64,000 nucleotides of DNA, taken from positions 1 to 64,000 of the forward strand of contig JAIYBC010000015.1 in NCBI GenBank assembly GCA_027488845.1. The letters are read 5' to 3'. Positions 1 to 9,011 of the stretch are shown here, piece after piece (within the stretch, counting starts at the first letter, position 1; each line of letters begins with the position of its first letter). Under the pieces are notes generated by a model. The model did no database searches. It was given only the letters and a program-made list of their open reading frames with translations, and was not told the origin of the DNA. The position numbers were made by a program, and so were the translations under genes. The DNA is from Verrucomicrobiales bacterium (lineage in GTDB: Bacteria > Verrucomicrobiota > Verrucomicrobiia > Limisphaerales > UBA9464).

Positions 1-369
1 GGCTCTAAGTCGAAAGCTCGGCTTCAGCCTCGTGAAGGATCCCGACCCCATCCCGGCGACCTGAAGGAAATGCCCCAAAAGGCTGACATCTCGGGTTCAG
101 TTCATTGGTAGACGCCAAGACGCGAAAGGCGTTCCGATTCCGGGGTCGAAGCCGCGATCAGCACCCGGGGCGTGGTTCCCCGACTGGAATTCGGCGGCTG
201 CCTCTTCCTCGCCAGCGGCTTTGCGGCTTTGCATGCCGATCCCTGCGGCATCGTTGGCTGAGCTGGGTCCAAGCAGAAGGGACCCGCGCGTCCTGTGGCC
301 TAGACGCGCGGGAAAAGGCGGGAACCACCAACGTGGCTGAGGCAGAGCCGGACAACGTCCGGAGCGTTC
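1..369. other. No supported complete gene; possible gene tail at left edge
   Basis: No complete gene is supported here. Reading from base 2, a short open frame reaches a TGA at 62-64 and ends in LGFSLVKDPDPIPAT; it could be the last residues of a plus-strand gene that starts outside the window, but twenty codons are too few to name it. The rest has no frame with convincing protein composition (the open frames are Arg-rich, as expected from GC-rich non-coding or antisense sequence). It lies downstream of the minus-strand delta-60 protein gene, so it should contain that gene's 3' end, but I see no clear hairpin with a T-run. Confidence 0.4.
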
Positions 370-1692
370 TCAATCTCCTGAGCGCAGAAGCAGGCCTTGG
401 TCCGCGGACAGTTCGTCGTCGAGCCGCCAGCCTCCGACGACGATGCGGTCGTGGTCATCGACGGCCACCGACGTGGAGCCGATCCTCCAACAATTCGAAT
501 GGAGGTCGAACTGGGCGGAGCCGTTGATCGAATACGCGGCATCGAGGGCGCCGGCGGTAGTCAGTCGCGCGATACCGAGATACTGGTTCCTCTCTTCGTC
601 GGCGCGATGGCCGACGAGGACGAGGTTCCCCGCTCCGTCCAGTTGGGCATCCGTCACCTCGAGACTTTCCCGCAGCGAAGTCGAACCGACGAAGGTCCCG
701 GTCCGGTATCCGGTACCATTGAAGGTGGTGTCCCGGTCGCCGGCCGTGGTCAGGCGCAGCGCGTAGAACTCGCGGCGGGAGGCGGTCGCGTCGTGGTCGC
801 CCACCACGACAGGTCGGTCGGAGGAGTCCACCCGGAGGGCGGCCACCGTGGGGGATCCCAACGCGGAGACGACCTTGTATCCACCGCCGCCGAAAGTCGT
901 GTCCGCGGCGCCCGCTTCCGTCAGGCGCTGGATGTAGAGGGCCGTCGATCCGCCGGAGACGGTCCGACCGGCGGTGTAGCAGCCGCCGTCGGAGGCGACT
1001 GCGACCTTGGTGATCGTCTCGTCCCCGGCCGAAGAGAAGTGGGGGATGTGTCCGTCGCCGCTGAATCCGGTGTCGAACGTACCGTCCCAGTGGAGCCGGA
1101 CGAGGCAGGTGAACTTCCCATGGCTCGGTGAGCGACCCCGGACCGCCAGGTAGATCTTCTCCCGGGCTTCATCCAAGGCGAGGTCGGTCAATTCCAGCTC
1201 TTCCAGGTCGTGGATTCCGAACTCGAGATGGAAGCGGGCTCTGCCGTTCTCGCCAAAGTCGGTGTCCGCGGTGCCCGTGACCGCGTCGAGCCGTTGCAGG
1301 GCCAGGAAATCCAGATGGCCGGTGTCACCCACGAGGATCCTGTCGTGGGTCCGGGAGGCGACGATCTTGGGAGAATGGGGATCGATGTCGGTCTCGAACC
1401 GGCCGTTTCCGAGGTCGCCGAAGTCCGAGTCCGGAGAGCCATCCTCGTTCCGGCAGGAAATCCAGAGGGAACCGCCGGCGGCGCCGACGCCGAAGAGGCG
1501 TGTGCCGAGGACCGCGACGTCCTCGATCCGATCGATTCCGTCGGGACCGGATCCCTCGGCGAGGAACCCGTCGTCGTCGAACGACGTGTCGTACGGCGGC
1601 AGGTCCAATCGGGTGGAGTTGATGCTCTGCGGATGCGCCGTCGTGACGAACAGCGAGGCGATTCCGGCGGCGATGGGTAGGAGGTGTTTCAT
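370..1692 (-). CDS. Secreted delta-60 repeat protein
   Basis: A 440-residue exported protein made mostly of delta-60 repeats, the roughly 55-60 residue beta-propeller-like units with the signature 'D..FG..G' followed by '..D...R..V.G'. Examples are DTDFGENGRARF, DTGFSGDGHI, DTTFGGGGYKVV and DTTFNGTGYRTG, each followed by a strand containing RIVVGG, RPVVVGDH or NLVLVGHR. The start is placed at MKHLLPIAAG because that Met opens a clean signal peptide (hydrophobic stretch then AHPQ); the longer frame to 1737 would put charged residues before it. These proteins are common and often annotated only as hypothetical in soil and aquatic Verrucomicrobia. The last repeats run to the stop with no sorting tail. 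Function is unknown; repeat type and export are well supported. Confidence 0.8.
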   Translation of the reverse strand: MKHLLPIAAGIASLFVTTAHPQSINSTRLDLPPYDTSFDDDGFLAEGSGPDGIDRIEDVAVLGTRLFGVGAAGGSLWISCRNEDGSPDSDFGDLGNGRFETDIDPHSPKIVASRTHDRILVGDTGHLDFLALQRLDAVTGTADTDFGENGRARFHLEFGIHDLEELELTDLALDEAREKIYLAVRGRSPSHGKFTCLVRLHWDGTFDTGFSGDGHIPHFSSAGDETITKVAVASDGGCYTAGRTVSGGSTALYIQRLTEAGAADTTFGGGGYKVVSALGSPTVAALRVDSSDRPVVVGDHDATASRREFYALRLTTAGDRDTTFNGTGYRTGTFVGSTSLRESLEVTDAQLDGAGNLVLVGHRADEERNQYLGIARLTTAGALDAAYSINGSAQFDLHSNCWRIGSTSVAVDDHDRIVVGGWRLDDELSADQGLLLRSGD

Positions 1693-1937
1693 GGGAATGT
1701 TTGGGTTCCTCCAACTTGGAACCGATCCCGCGGCCACGGGCGAATGGGCTTCTACCGCTCGTCTCCTACGGCGTGCAGGGATTCCTTTCCGGACCAGAGT
1801 GCTTGCCGCTGCGGATGGTGATTCCTAATTTCCTGAATCGTGAATGCTCTCCCCGTCCTCGTTCCCCGGCGCTGCCGGATGGTCGATGGTCTCCGGTCGG
1901 CGGGTCATGGAGCTGCGTTTGCCGGAGGGACGTTTCG

Positions 1938-3338
1938 ATGAATCACGCCGGTTCGCCGATCTCCCGTCGTGAGATGTTGATCCGTTCCGGGGTCGGGTTC
2001 GGCAACCTGGCGCTGATGGGACTGCTTTCCCCGCAGGCTTCGGTGTCGGCGGGAACCATGGCGTCGTCGGCGAGGCCGCCGGGATTCCGTGCGCGGGCGA
2101 AGCGGGTGATCTTCGTGTTCATGCACGGCGGGCCGTCGCATGTGGACACCTTCGACTGGAAGCCGGCCCTGGTCCGCGACTCGGGCAAGCCCCTGCCGTT
2201 CGACAAGCCGCGCATCCAATTCGCCAAGACGGCGAACCTGAGGCGTTCCCCTTGGGAGTTCCGTCCGTACGGGCAATGCGGCGCGATGGTTTCGGACCTG
2301 TTCCCCGAAGTGGGTTCCTGTGCGGACGACCTCTGCTTCCTGAAGTCCGTGCACGGGACCAACGAGGCGCACGGCGGCGCGCTGCTGAAGCTGCACACGG
2401 GATCCGACACCGCGGTGCGTCCGAGCATGGGGTCGTGGATCTCCTACGGCCTCGGCACGGAGAACGCCAACCTGCCCGGGTTCCTGACGATCAACCCGAC
2501 GTTGGGCCACGGCGGCGTTGGCAACTGGTCGAGTGCGTTCCTGCCGGCGGTGCACCAGGGGACGCCGATCGGCGGCGGCGTGCCGGTGGAACGGGCGACG
2601 ATCAACCATCTCCACGATCCCGGTGCCGACCCGACGCTGCAGCGGGCGCAGTTGGACCTCCTGGGCGAGATGAACCGTGGGCACCTGGCGGTCGCCGGCG
2701 CGGATTCGGCGTTGGAGGCGCGGATCGAGTCCTTCGAACTGGCGTTCCGGATGCAGCGGGAGGCACCGGAGGCGATGGATCTGCGACGGGAGAGCGCAGC
2801 GACCCGCAGGCTGTACGGATTGGATGATCCGAAGACCGCCTCGTTTGCGCGGCAGTGCCTGTTGGCCCGACGGTTCAGCGAGCGCGGCGTGCGGTTCGTG
2901 CAGGTGACCCATGGCTACTGGGACCAGCACGACGACCTCACCAAGGACCACGGGCGTCTGGCCTCGGAAGTGGACCGTCCCATCGCCGGACTCCTGCGCG
3001 ACCTGAAGGCGAGGGGACTGCTCGACGAGACCTTGGTCGTCTGGGGCGGCGAGTTCGGCCGGACGCCGACGCTGCAGGGCAAGGACGGGCGGGATCACCA
3101 TCCCCACGCCTTCACCATGTGGATGGCGGGCGGCGGGGTGAAGCCCGGGTTCAGCTACGGGGTCACCGACGAGTACGGGTTCTACTGCGTGGACCAGAAG
3201 GTTCACGTGCACGACCTCCATGCGACGCTGCTCGCGTTGCTGGGCCTCGACCACGAGCAGTTGACCTTCCGTCATGCGGGACGGGATTTCCGCCTCACGG
3301 ACGTTTCGGGACGCGTGGTGCACGAGATCTTCGCATGA
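1938..3338 (+). CDS. DUF1501 family protein with Tat signal
   Basis: A 466-residue member of the DUF1501 family (alkaline-phosphatase/sulfatase-like fold), abundant in Planctomycetes and Verrucomicrobia and usually paired with PSD1-type cytochromes, although no such partner is adjacent here. A twin-arginine motif (SRRE, residues 9-12) and a hydrophobic stretch to about residue 30 predict Tat export. Family hallmarks are HGGPSHVDTFD (63-73), GGEFGRTP (about 369-376) and GRDHHPHAF close to residue 385. The start at 1938 is chosen over the longer upstream frame because it directly precedes the Tat peptide and has a GGAGG ribosome site at 1924-1928. Its stop overlaps the start of the next gene (ATGA). 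Enzymatic activity of the family is not established. Confidence 0.9.
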   Translation: MNHAGSPISRREMLIRSGVGFGNLALMGLLSPQASVSAGTMASSARPPGFRARAKRVIFVFMHGGPSHVDTFDWKPALVRDSGKPLPFDKPRIQFAKTANLRRSPWEFRPYGQCGAMVSDLFPEVGSCADDLCFLKSVHGTNEAHGGALLKLHTGSDTAVRPSMGSWISYGLGTENANLPGFLTINPTLGHGGVGNWSSAFLPAVHQGTPIGGGVPVERATINHLHDPGADPTLQRAQLDLLGEMNRGHLAVAGADSALEARIESFELAFRMQREAPEAMDLRRESAATRRLYGLDDPKTASFARQCLLARRFSERGVRFVQVTHGYWDQHDDLTKDHGRLASEVDRPIAGLLRDLKARGLLDETLVVWGGEFGRTPTLQGKDGRDHHPHAFTMWMAGGGVKPGFSYGVTDEYGFYCVDQKVHVHDLHATLLALLGLDHEQLTFRHAGRDFRLTDVSGRVVHEIFA

Positions 3339-3514
3339 AGCCCGAGGAGGACGACGTCGGATCCGCGAACGGCGAGTCCTGTCCGGTGGACCGTTCCGAG
3401 GTCGGCGAGCATTGGCGGTGGTGTCCGCGCTGCTCGCACGAGCTGCACAACGAGAAGTGCAAGCTGCGCTGCCCGCGCTGCCATTACTTCATGAGCTGCT
3501 CGGACTTCGACTGA
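3335..3514 (+). CDS. Small zinc-ribbon protein coupled to the DUF1501 gene
   Basis: A 59-residue protein that starts inside the stop codon of the DUF1501 gene (ATGA at 3335-3338), implying translational coupling. It has six closely spaced cysteines after an acidic N-terminus: C30, C33, C42, C46, C49 and C55, in the pattern CPRC...KC...CPRC...SC, plus H35, H38 and H50, which is a compact zinc-binding arrangement. No signal peptide is present, so unlike its neighbour it should stay in the cytoplasm. It could be an assembly or export chaperone or a redox/metal helper for the neighbour; this is inference from position only. The Cys spacing, the reading-frame composition and the overlap make a real gene likely. 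Confidence 0.75.
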   Translation: MKPEEDDVGSANGESCPVDRSEVGEHWRWCPRCSHELHNEKCKLRCPRCHYFMSCSDFD

Positions 3515-3731
3515 TCCGGCTTCGCGGAATCGCACGCGTAGCCGCCGGGACGGGAAGGAATCCGCAGGGCATCCGATGAAGCGGTCTCCCCGAGTTCCCC
3601 GCCACGGCCAATATCTGCTTCGCGGCTTGGCGCCTACCAATGAAGTGAAGACAGATACGTTGATTGCGAGCCACTTACGCCGAACTCGTTGAACGATGTA
3701 AACAGTTTGGTGACTGCCGCTTCATTGCAGC

Positions 3732-3754
3732 AAAACACCCCAATCGGTTGGGGT
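3732..3754 (-). terminator. Intrinsic terminator of the PQQ/proS group
   Basis: Read on the minus strand, ACCCCAA and TTGGGGT form a seven-base-pair stem around a CCGA loop and are followed at once by TGTTTTG. It lies about 40 bases past the stop of the minus-strand PQQ-repeat gene, the expected place for the end of that transcript. The spacer 3515-3793 holds no other supported gene; its part 3640-3740 is visibly less GC-rich than the rest of the window. Confidence 0.7.
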
Positions 3755-3793
3755 CGGTTCTTCGCGTGAGGTCTTCTGGCGCCGATCCGGCGT

Positions 3794-5104
3794 TCAGCGG
3801 GTCGACGCGCCGAGGCGGTACAGCGCGGCGTCGGTGCGCAGGAACAGGGAATCCCCGACGGCCGCGGGCGTCGCCATCTGCTTTCCGGGAAGCGTGTTCT
3901 TGGCGACGAGCCGGAAGGTCTTGCCCGGGGCGACCACGCTGGTGACGCCTTCGCGCGAGGGCAGGAAGATGAGGCCGTCCGCGAGGATCGGGGAGGCGCT
4001 GTGGCTGCCGCCGAGGCGTTCGCGGTAGTGCTCGGTGCCGGTCTTGGCGTCGAGGCAGGTGAGCATGCCGCCGCTGTCGGAGACGAAGTAGAGTTCGTCG
4101 CCCACAAGCAGCGGGGAGGACATCGTGGGAGCGCCCTTGGCGTACTTCCAGGCGTGGACCGGCGTGGCTCTGCCCTGGAGCCGGATCGCCTGGATCTCCG
4201 AACGCATGTAGCCGGTGGCGAGGAAGACCATCCCGTGTCCGGTGACGGCGCGGGAGGACAGGGAGAATCCGAGGTTGCCGTACTTGATCTTCCAGAGTTC
4301 GCGTCCGTCGGCGGGGTCGTAGGCGTAGAGCCAGTCGGCGCCCTGGGACAGGATCGCGTCCTTGCCCTCCAGCTTCACGACGTTGGGCGTGGCATAGCTC
4401 TTCCGGAGCTGCGGATGCGCGGCGAGTTCGCCGGAGCGGGAAGTCCTCCAGGCGAGGGAGCCGGTGTCGGCGTCGAGCGCGGCGATGGACTGGGTGTCGC
4501 TGCCGTCGAGATGGAACACGAGGTGACGTCCGATCAGCACGGGCGAACTGCCGGGCCCGTTCTCGTGCATGATGTGCAGGGAGGTGTTGGTCCAGACCAC
4601 TCGGGCGTCCCGGGTGTCGATGCAGGCGGTGCCGAAGGTGCCGAAGTGGAAGTAGGCCCGGCCGGGTCCGAGCACCGGCGTCGGGGAGGCGTAGCTGTTG
4701 AGCTCATGCACCCACTGCGGTTCCTTCTCGGTGAAGAGCGGGATGGAATGGAGGACGCGGCCGGTGCGGCGGTCGACGCAGAGGGCCCGCAGTTCGACGC
4801 TCTCGAGGAGCGTGAGCGGCTGGTCGCCGGTGTTCTCCTTGAGGCGACGGGCGGCGTCCTCGGGCTTGGCGACGGTCTCGATCGCGGTGCTGAGCCACAC
4901 CTGGTCGCCCTGGACCACGGGTGAGGACCAGGCGCGACCGGGCAGCGGTGTCTTCCAGGCGACGTTCTCGGTGTCGCTCCAGGAAGTGGGGAGACCCTTG
5001 GCGGTCGAATGGCCCTCGCCTCCCGGCCCGCGCCACTCGGGCCAGTCGCCCAGGAGCGGAAGGGCGGTGAGCAGCGCGAGGAAGGGCCTGGGAAGGGAGG
5101 GCAT
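3794..5104 (-). CDS. PQQ-like beta-propeller repeat protein, exported
   Basis: A 436-residue protein with an N-terminal signal peptide (hydrophobic ALLTALPLLG) and the usual start of this group, DWPEWRGPGGEGHS, followed by propeller blades of the PQQ-binding-like type: VAWKTPLPGRAWSSPVVQGDQ, then repeated 'G.....A.D..TG...W' strands such as ALDADTGSLAWR, AYDPADGRELWK and CLDAKTGTEHYRE. Such proteins are numerous in PVC bacteria and are usually periplasmic or outer-membrane-facing; PQQ itself is not necessarily bound and no quinoprotein dehydrogenase active site is evident. It is the last gene of a three-gene minus-strand series, 18 bases after proS, and is followed by a terminator hairpin. 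Substrate unknown. Confidence 0.85.
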   Translation of the reverse strand: MPSLPRPFLALLTALPLLGDWPEWRGPGGEGHSTAKGLPTSWSDTENVAWKTPLPGRAWSSPVVQGDQVWLSTAIETVAKPEDAARRLKENTGDQPLTLLESVELRALCVDRRTGRVLHSIPLFTEKEPQWVHELNSYASPTPVLGPGRAYFHFGTFGTACIDTRDARVVWTNTSLHIMHENGPGSSPVLIGRHLVFHLDGSDTQSIAALDADTGSLAWRTSRSGELAAHPQLRKSYATPNVVKLEGKDAILSQGADWLYAYDPADGRELWKIKYGNLGFSLSSRAVTGHGMVFLATGYMRSEIQAIRLQGRATPVHAWKYAKGAPTMSSPLLVGDELYFVSDSGGMLTCLDAKTGTEHYRERLGGSHSASPILADGLIFLPSREGVTSVVAPGKTFRLVAKNTLPGKQMATPAAVGDSLFLRTDAALYRLGASTR

Positions 5105-5122
5105 GGTTTTGGGAGTCGGGGC

Positions 5123-6874
5123 CTATGCGGCCTGGTACTTGGCTTTCTCGGCCTGGAACCAGGCGATGACCTCGGCGCTGGCCGCGGCGATGGGCACGAG
5201 CTTCACGGGGCCGTTGCGGGGCTTCAGCTCGATCTCGCCCTTGGCCAGGGACTTCTCGCCGAGGTTCACGCGGAGGGGGAATCCGACCAGCTCGCTGTCC
5301 TTGAACTTCACGCCGGGACGTTCGTCGCGGTCGTCGAGGATCACCTCGATGCCGGCGGCGGTCAGTTCGTCCGAGAGCTGGCGGGCGAGGGTCATCGGCT
5401 GGCCGTCGGGGACGACGCTGAGCGGCGTGATGCAGACCTGGAACGGGGCGACCGGCAGGGGCCAGACGATGCCGTCCTTGTCGTGGCACTGTTCGATCAC
5501 GGCCTGGAGCGTGCGGGTGACGCCGATGCCGTAGCAGCCCATGACGGCGGGGTGGCGGGAGCCGTCCTCGGCGAGGAAGGTCGCGTTGAGCTTCTCGGAG
5601 TACTTGGTGCCGAGCTTGAAGACGTGGCCGACCTCGATGGCGCGGCGGATCTTCAGGGTCTGCGCGCACTTCGGGCAGGGTTCGCCGACCTTCACGGTCC
5701 GCAGGTCGAACCACTCGGTCACCTTGATGTCGCGCTCCATGGAGACGCCCTTCAGGTGGAAGCCGTCCTCGTTGGCGCCGGTGGTCATGTCGTTGGCGCC
5801 GCGCAGGCGGGCGTCGGCATAGACCTTCCAGCCGGCCGGGACGTTCCGGACCGCACCCAGCGAGCCGGGCAGGGCGCCCAGCGCGGCGAAGATCTCCGCA
5901 TCGGCGGCGTTCTTCGCGTCGGCGGGCCGGACGGCGACCGCGCCGGTGCGGGCCATGAACTTCGACTCGTTGAGCTGGTCGTCGCCGCGGACCAGGATCA
6001 GCACGGGCCGGCTGTCGGCGACGTAGACGAGGGTCTTGATCTGGCGGTTGGCGGGGACGCCGTAGGGCGCCTTCGCCAAGGCCTCGATCGTCACCACGCC
6101 GGGCGTCGCGAACTTCTCGGGCTCCGGCCCGACCTCGCGGGGCGCGGTGGCGGGCAGGCCGCTCGTGGCCTTCTCGATGTTGGCCGCGTAATGGCAGGCC
6201 TCGCAGTAGACGACGTCGTTCTCGCCGGTCTCGGCGGGGACCATGAACTCGTGCGAGTGGCTGCCGCCGATGACGCCGGTGTCGGCCTCGACGGGGAACG
6301 CCTGGAGGCCGCAGCGCGCGAAGATGCGGCGGTAGGCGTCGTACATGCGGCCGTAGCTGGCCATCGCGCCCTCGTCGGACGCGTCGAAGCTGTAGGCGTC
6401 CTTCATGAGGAACTCCTTCGCCCGCATCAGGCCGAAGCGCGGGCGGATCTCGTCCCGGAACTTGGTCTGGATCTGGTAGAAGTTCCTCGGGAGCTGGCGG
6501 TAGGAGTTCAGCTCGCTGGCGGCGAGGGTGGTGATGACCTCCTCATGGGTCGGTCCGAGCACCCACTCCTTCTTGGCGGAGTCGCGGACCTTGAACAGGA
6601 CCCCGGCCGCGGTCTCGTAGCGTCCCGACTGCTGCCAGATCTCCGGGGGCTGGAGGGCGGGCATCAGCACCTCGATGCCGCCGGCGCGGTTCATCTCCTC
6701 GCGGATGATCTGCTCGATCTTGCGGAGGGTCCTCAGGCCCATCGGCAGGAAGGTGTAGAGGCCGCCGGTGAGCTTCCGGACGAGACCGGCGCGGAGCAGG
6801 AGCTGATGGGAAACGATCTCCGCGTCGGAGGGCGTTTCCTTGAGGGTCGGGATGAAGGTCTGGGACCAGAGCAT
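5123..6874 (-). CDS. proS: Prolyl-tRNA synthetase (bacterial type with editing insertion)
   Basis: Charges tRNA-Pro with proline in the cytoplasm. The 583-residue length fits the bacterial type that carries the YbaK-like editing insertion. Class II motif 1 lies around 55-76 (EEMNRAGGIEVLMPALQP), the GPTHEE loop at 107-112, motif 2 at about 133-160 (TKFRDEIRPRFGLMRAKEF) and motif 3 near 440-455 (GCYGIGVTRT). The editing insertion occupies roughly 225-400. The start MLWSQTFIPTLKETP is typical of the family; the open frame continues much farther upstream but only as antisense-like sequence overlapping the next gene. No ribosome site is obvious. The gene sits between a DUF3352-like gene and a PQQ-repeat gene on the same strand. 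Confidence 0.97.
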   Translation of the reverse strand: MLWSQTFIPTLKETPSDAEIVSHQLLLRAGLVRKLTGGLYTFLPMGLRTLRKIEQIIREEMNRAGGIEVLMPALQPPEIWQQSGRYETAAGVLFKVRDSAKKEWVLGPTHEEVITTLAASELNSYRQLPRNFYQIQTKFRDEIRPRFGLMRAKEFLMKDAYSFDASDEGAMASYGRMYDAYRRIFARCGLQAFPVEADTGVIGGSHSHEFMVPAETGENDVVYCEACHYAANIEKATSGLPATAPREVGPEPEKFATPGVVTIEALAKAPYGVPANRQIKTLVYVADSRPVLILVRGDDQLNESKFMARTGAVAVRPADAKNAADAEIFAALGALPGSLGAVRNVPAGWKVYADARLRGANDMTTGANEDGFHLKGVSMERDIKVTEWFDLRTVKVGEPCPKCAQTLKIRRAIEVGHVFKLGTKYSEKLNATFLAEDGSRHPAVMGCYGIGVTRTLQAVIEQCHDKDGIVWPLPVAPFQVCITPLSVVPDGQPMTLARQLSDELTAAGIEVILDDRDERPGVKFKDSELVGFPLRVNLGEKSLAKGEIELKPRNGPVKLVPIAAASAEVIAWFQAEKAKYQAA

Positions 6875-7029
6875 GGAGTGGATCGGTTGGCGTGCCGCCA
6901 CGCGGGCGGAACGGGAGCCGGTTCGATACCGGGGGAGGCGCCCGGACGCCAGCGAAACTCCGTGCTGGACCCGCCGCCGTTCGGGCTGCGCAGGCCTCTT
7001 CGCCCGAGGGCTTCGGCGCGCGACGCCGG

Positions 7030-8901
7030 CTACTTCGCGCCGAGGGTCGCCCAACGGAACCGGAAGCCGTTGGTGTCGGAACCTCCGGCGACGGCGCCGA
7101 CGGTCCAGTAGCGTTCGATCTGCTGGAACGGCGGGAGCAGGCGGAAGTCGGCCCAGGTCTCGACAGCCTGGACGGCCTCGATGCTGGTCGTCCCGGGAGG
7201 AACCAGGCTGTCGAGACCCTTCGCGGAACGGAGGGCCTCCCAGGTCGGCCGCATGTTGGCCCGCTGCTGGAACACCCCGAACATCCCCTGCGAAGCGCCA
7301 CCCACCAGCGACGCGGCCTCCGTGAATCCGGGGGATCCGGCGAGCCCGTTGGTCGGTGAGGCGAGGAATTGGTCCATGGCCTCGCCGGTCTCCGCCACGA
7401 CGACGAAGTTCGTGGTCGTGGCGAGATGGAAGGCGGTGCGCGGTCCGCCCTTCCCGGAAACCTGGGCCACGAGGACCTTCTGTCCGTTCGTCGTGGTGCG
7501 TTCGGTGAACTGAAGCGCGCCCGCCTGCATGTGCACCAGCGCCTCGAGGGCCTTCCATCCGGCGACGAGCCGGCCGGGGTTCGGGGAGCCGAGCAGCTGG
7601 ACCTGCGTGCGGTTGCCCAGCTGCGAGAGGTTGGTCCCCGTCGGGGGAAGGGTGAAGGAGATGAAGTCGTCGCCGAGGTTCCCGGCGAGGTCCCGCTGGA
7701 GGTTGAAGTTGCCGTCGAAGACCTGTCCGGCGGACTCGACGGTCAGCTGGGCGAGACCGGCGATCTGGGGCGAGATGCGGCGGAGCGCGTCGTCGAGGGC
7801 CTTCCATGCGGCCTTGCCGTCGATGCGCCAACGCAGGAAGGAGCCCGCCTCGGCCGGGATGCCCGGAGGAACGGAGGCGTCGAGGGGGAGGGTCTCGAAG
7901 ACCTTGGTCAGGCCGGCCCGCTCGGCCGCCGGGGCAAGGATGCGGAGCCGCGAGACCATGCCTTCCGGCTGCATCCGCACGGAGGCGCCGACGGCATGGA
8001 TGGACGCGAGCCCGGTTGCCGGCACCACCTTCGCGGGGTCCGCGCCGAGCAGCGTCAGCATGCCGAACACCGACCCCAGGCCCGGCGCCACCTGGTTGTA
8101 GAAGGCCGCCGTGTCCACGTAGGCCCACGCGGCGGCGTCGGAGAAGTCCTCCGCCGCGAGGGACGCGAACGAGGCCTTCCCGCCGAGGCCCGGCGGGTTG
8201 TTGGTGCCGGTGATGCGCGGAACCAGCCGTTGCAACGCCGTCGGCGAGGTCCCCGCCAGGAACGTGCTCCCCACCTGTCCGAAGGCGAACTCGAGCCGGA
8301 TGCCGTCCTCGTCGTCCTCGCCCTCCTCGTCGTCGCCGGCCGGCTTCGCCACGGCCGGGGCGGCGTTGGTCCCGCGGTCCCGCAGGTCGAGGGTCACGGA
8401 GGTGAACTCGACCTCCTTGAGCTTCAGCGTGCGGACCGTGTGGTTGGTGTCCGAGGAGATGCGTTTGCGGGCGGCGGCGAGCACTTCCGTCAGCCTTGCG
8501 GAACGCTCCTTGGAGTCGAAGAGGAGCACCCAGGACGGTCCCGCGGATTCCTCGGCCGCCGGATCCCAGCCATCGCGGAGGAGGGCCAGCGTGACCTGTC
8601 CGCGGGCAAGCTCGGCGAGTTCGGCGACGTCGAGTCCGGACTCCTTCAGCAGCGGCGCCGCGAAGCGTGTGCGGAAACCGTTCTCGAAGTTGGTGCGGAA
8701 GGCCTGCATCGCCGCGTCGTCCCAGAGGCGGCCGAGGTTGGAGCCGTGGAAGCGTTCCCGGGCCGCGTTGGAATCGGGGAGGCACACCGCCGCCAGCGTG
8801 TCGTCGGGCAGCAGCGCACCCGGTGCGGGCGGTTCGGCGACGAGGACGCGGGCCAGCACCAGCACCAGGACCGCGAAGACGAGACGGCGGAGGGACTTCA
8901 T
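7030..8901 (-). CDS. DUF3352-like exported protein
   Basis: A 623-residue protein with a signal peptide (MKSLRRLVFAVLVLVLARVLVA, cleavage near AEPPAPG), then a long globular part opening with LLPDDTLAAVCLPD and a pattern of 'A...VD...F', 'G.L..R..I..PA' segments that resembles DUF3352-type secreted proteins of Planctomycetes and Verrucomicrobia. An acidic patch (DDEEGEDDEDG) lies about residue 195. I cannot assign activity. Start placed at the Met directly before the signal peptide; the frame extends 13 codons upstream without a signal. It is first in a minus-strand series with proS and the PQQ protein, but the 155-base gap to proS means co-transcription is only possible. It is divergent from the hexapeptide transferase gene across 110 bases. 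Confidence 0.7.
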   Translation of the reverse strand: MKSLRRLVFAVLVLVLARVLVAEPPAPGALLPDDTLAAVCLPDSNAARERFHGSNLGRLWDDAAMQAFRTNFENGFRTRFAAPLLKESGLDVAELAELARGQVTLALLRDGWDPAAEESAGPSWVLLFDSKERSARLTEVLAAARKRISSDTNHTVRTLKLKEVEFTSVTLDLRDRGTNAAPAVAKPAGDDEEGEDDEDGIRLEFAFGQVGSTFLAGTSPTALQRLVPRITGTNNPPGLGGKASFASLAAEDFSDAAAWAYVDTAAFYNQVAPGLGSVFGMLTLLGADPAKVVPATGLASIHAVGASVRMQPEGMVSRLRILAPAAERAGLTKVFETLPLDASVPPGIPAEAGSFLRWRIDGKAAWKALDDALRRISPQIAGLAQLTVESAGQVFDGNFNLQRDLAGNLGDDFISFTLPPTGTNLSQLGNRTQVQLLGSPNPGRLVAGWKALEALVHMQAGALQFTERTTTNGQKVLVAQVSGKGGPRTAFHLATTTNFVVVAETGEAMDQFLASPTNGLAGSPGFTEAASLVGGASQGMFGVFQQRANMRPTWEALRSAKGLDSLVPPGTTSIEAVQAVETWADFRLLPPFQQIERYWTVGAVAGGSDTNGFRFRWATLGAK

Positions 8902-9011
8902 TCGACCGCGCCAAAGTGACGGCTGGACCGTTCGAGGCAAGCCCGGGTTCCCGGCCGTTCCGGAGCGGGCTTTGCCGTTGCCCGGGACGGACTCCTTCGT
9001 AGGCTCCCGGC

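Noticed and set aside
5009-7111. Plus-strand frame of 700 codons opposite proS
   Set aside because: Antisense of proS and its flank, low-complexity Gly/Ala/Leu/Asp composition.
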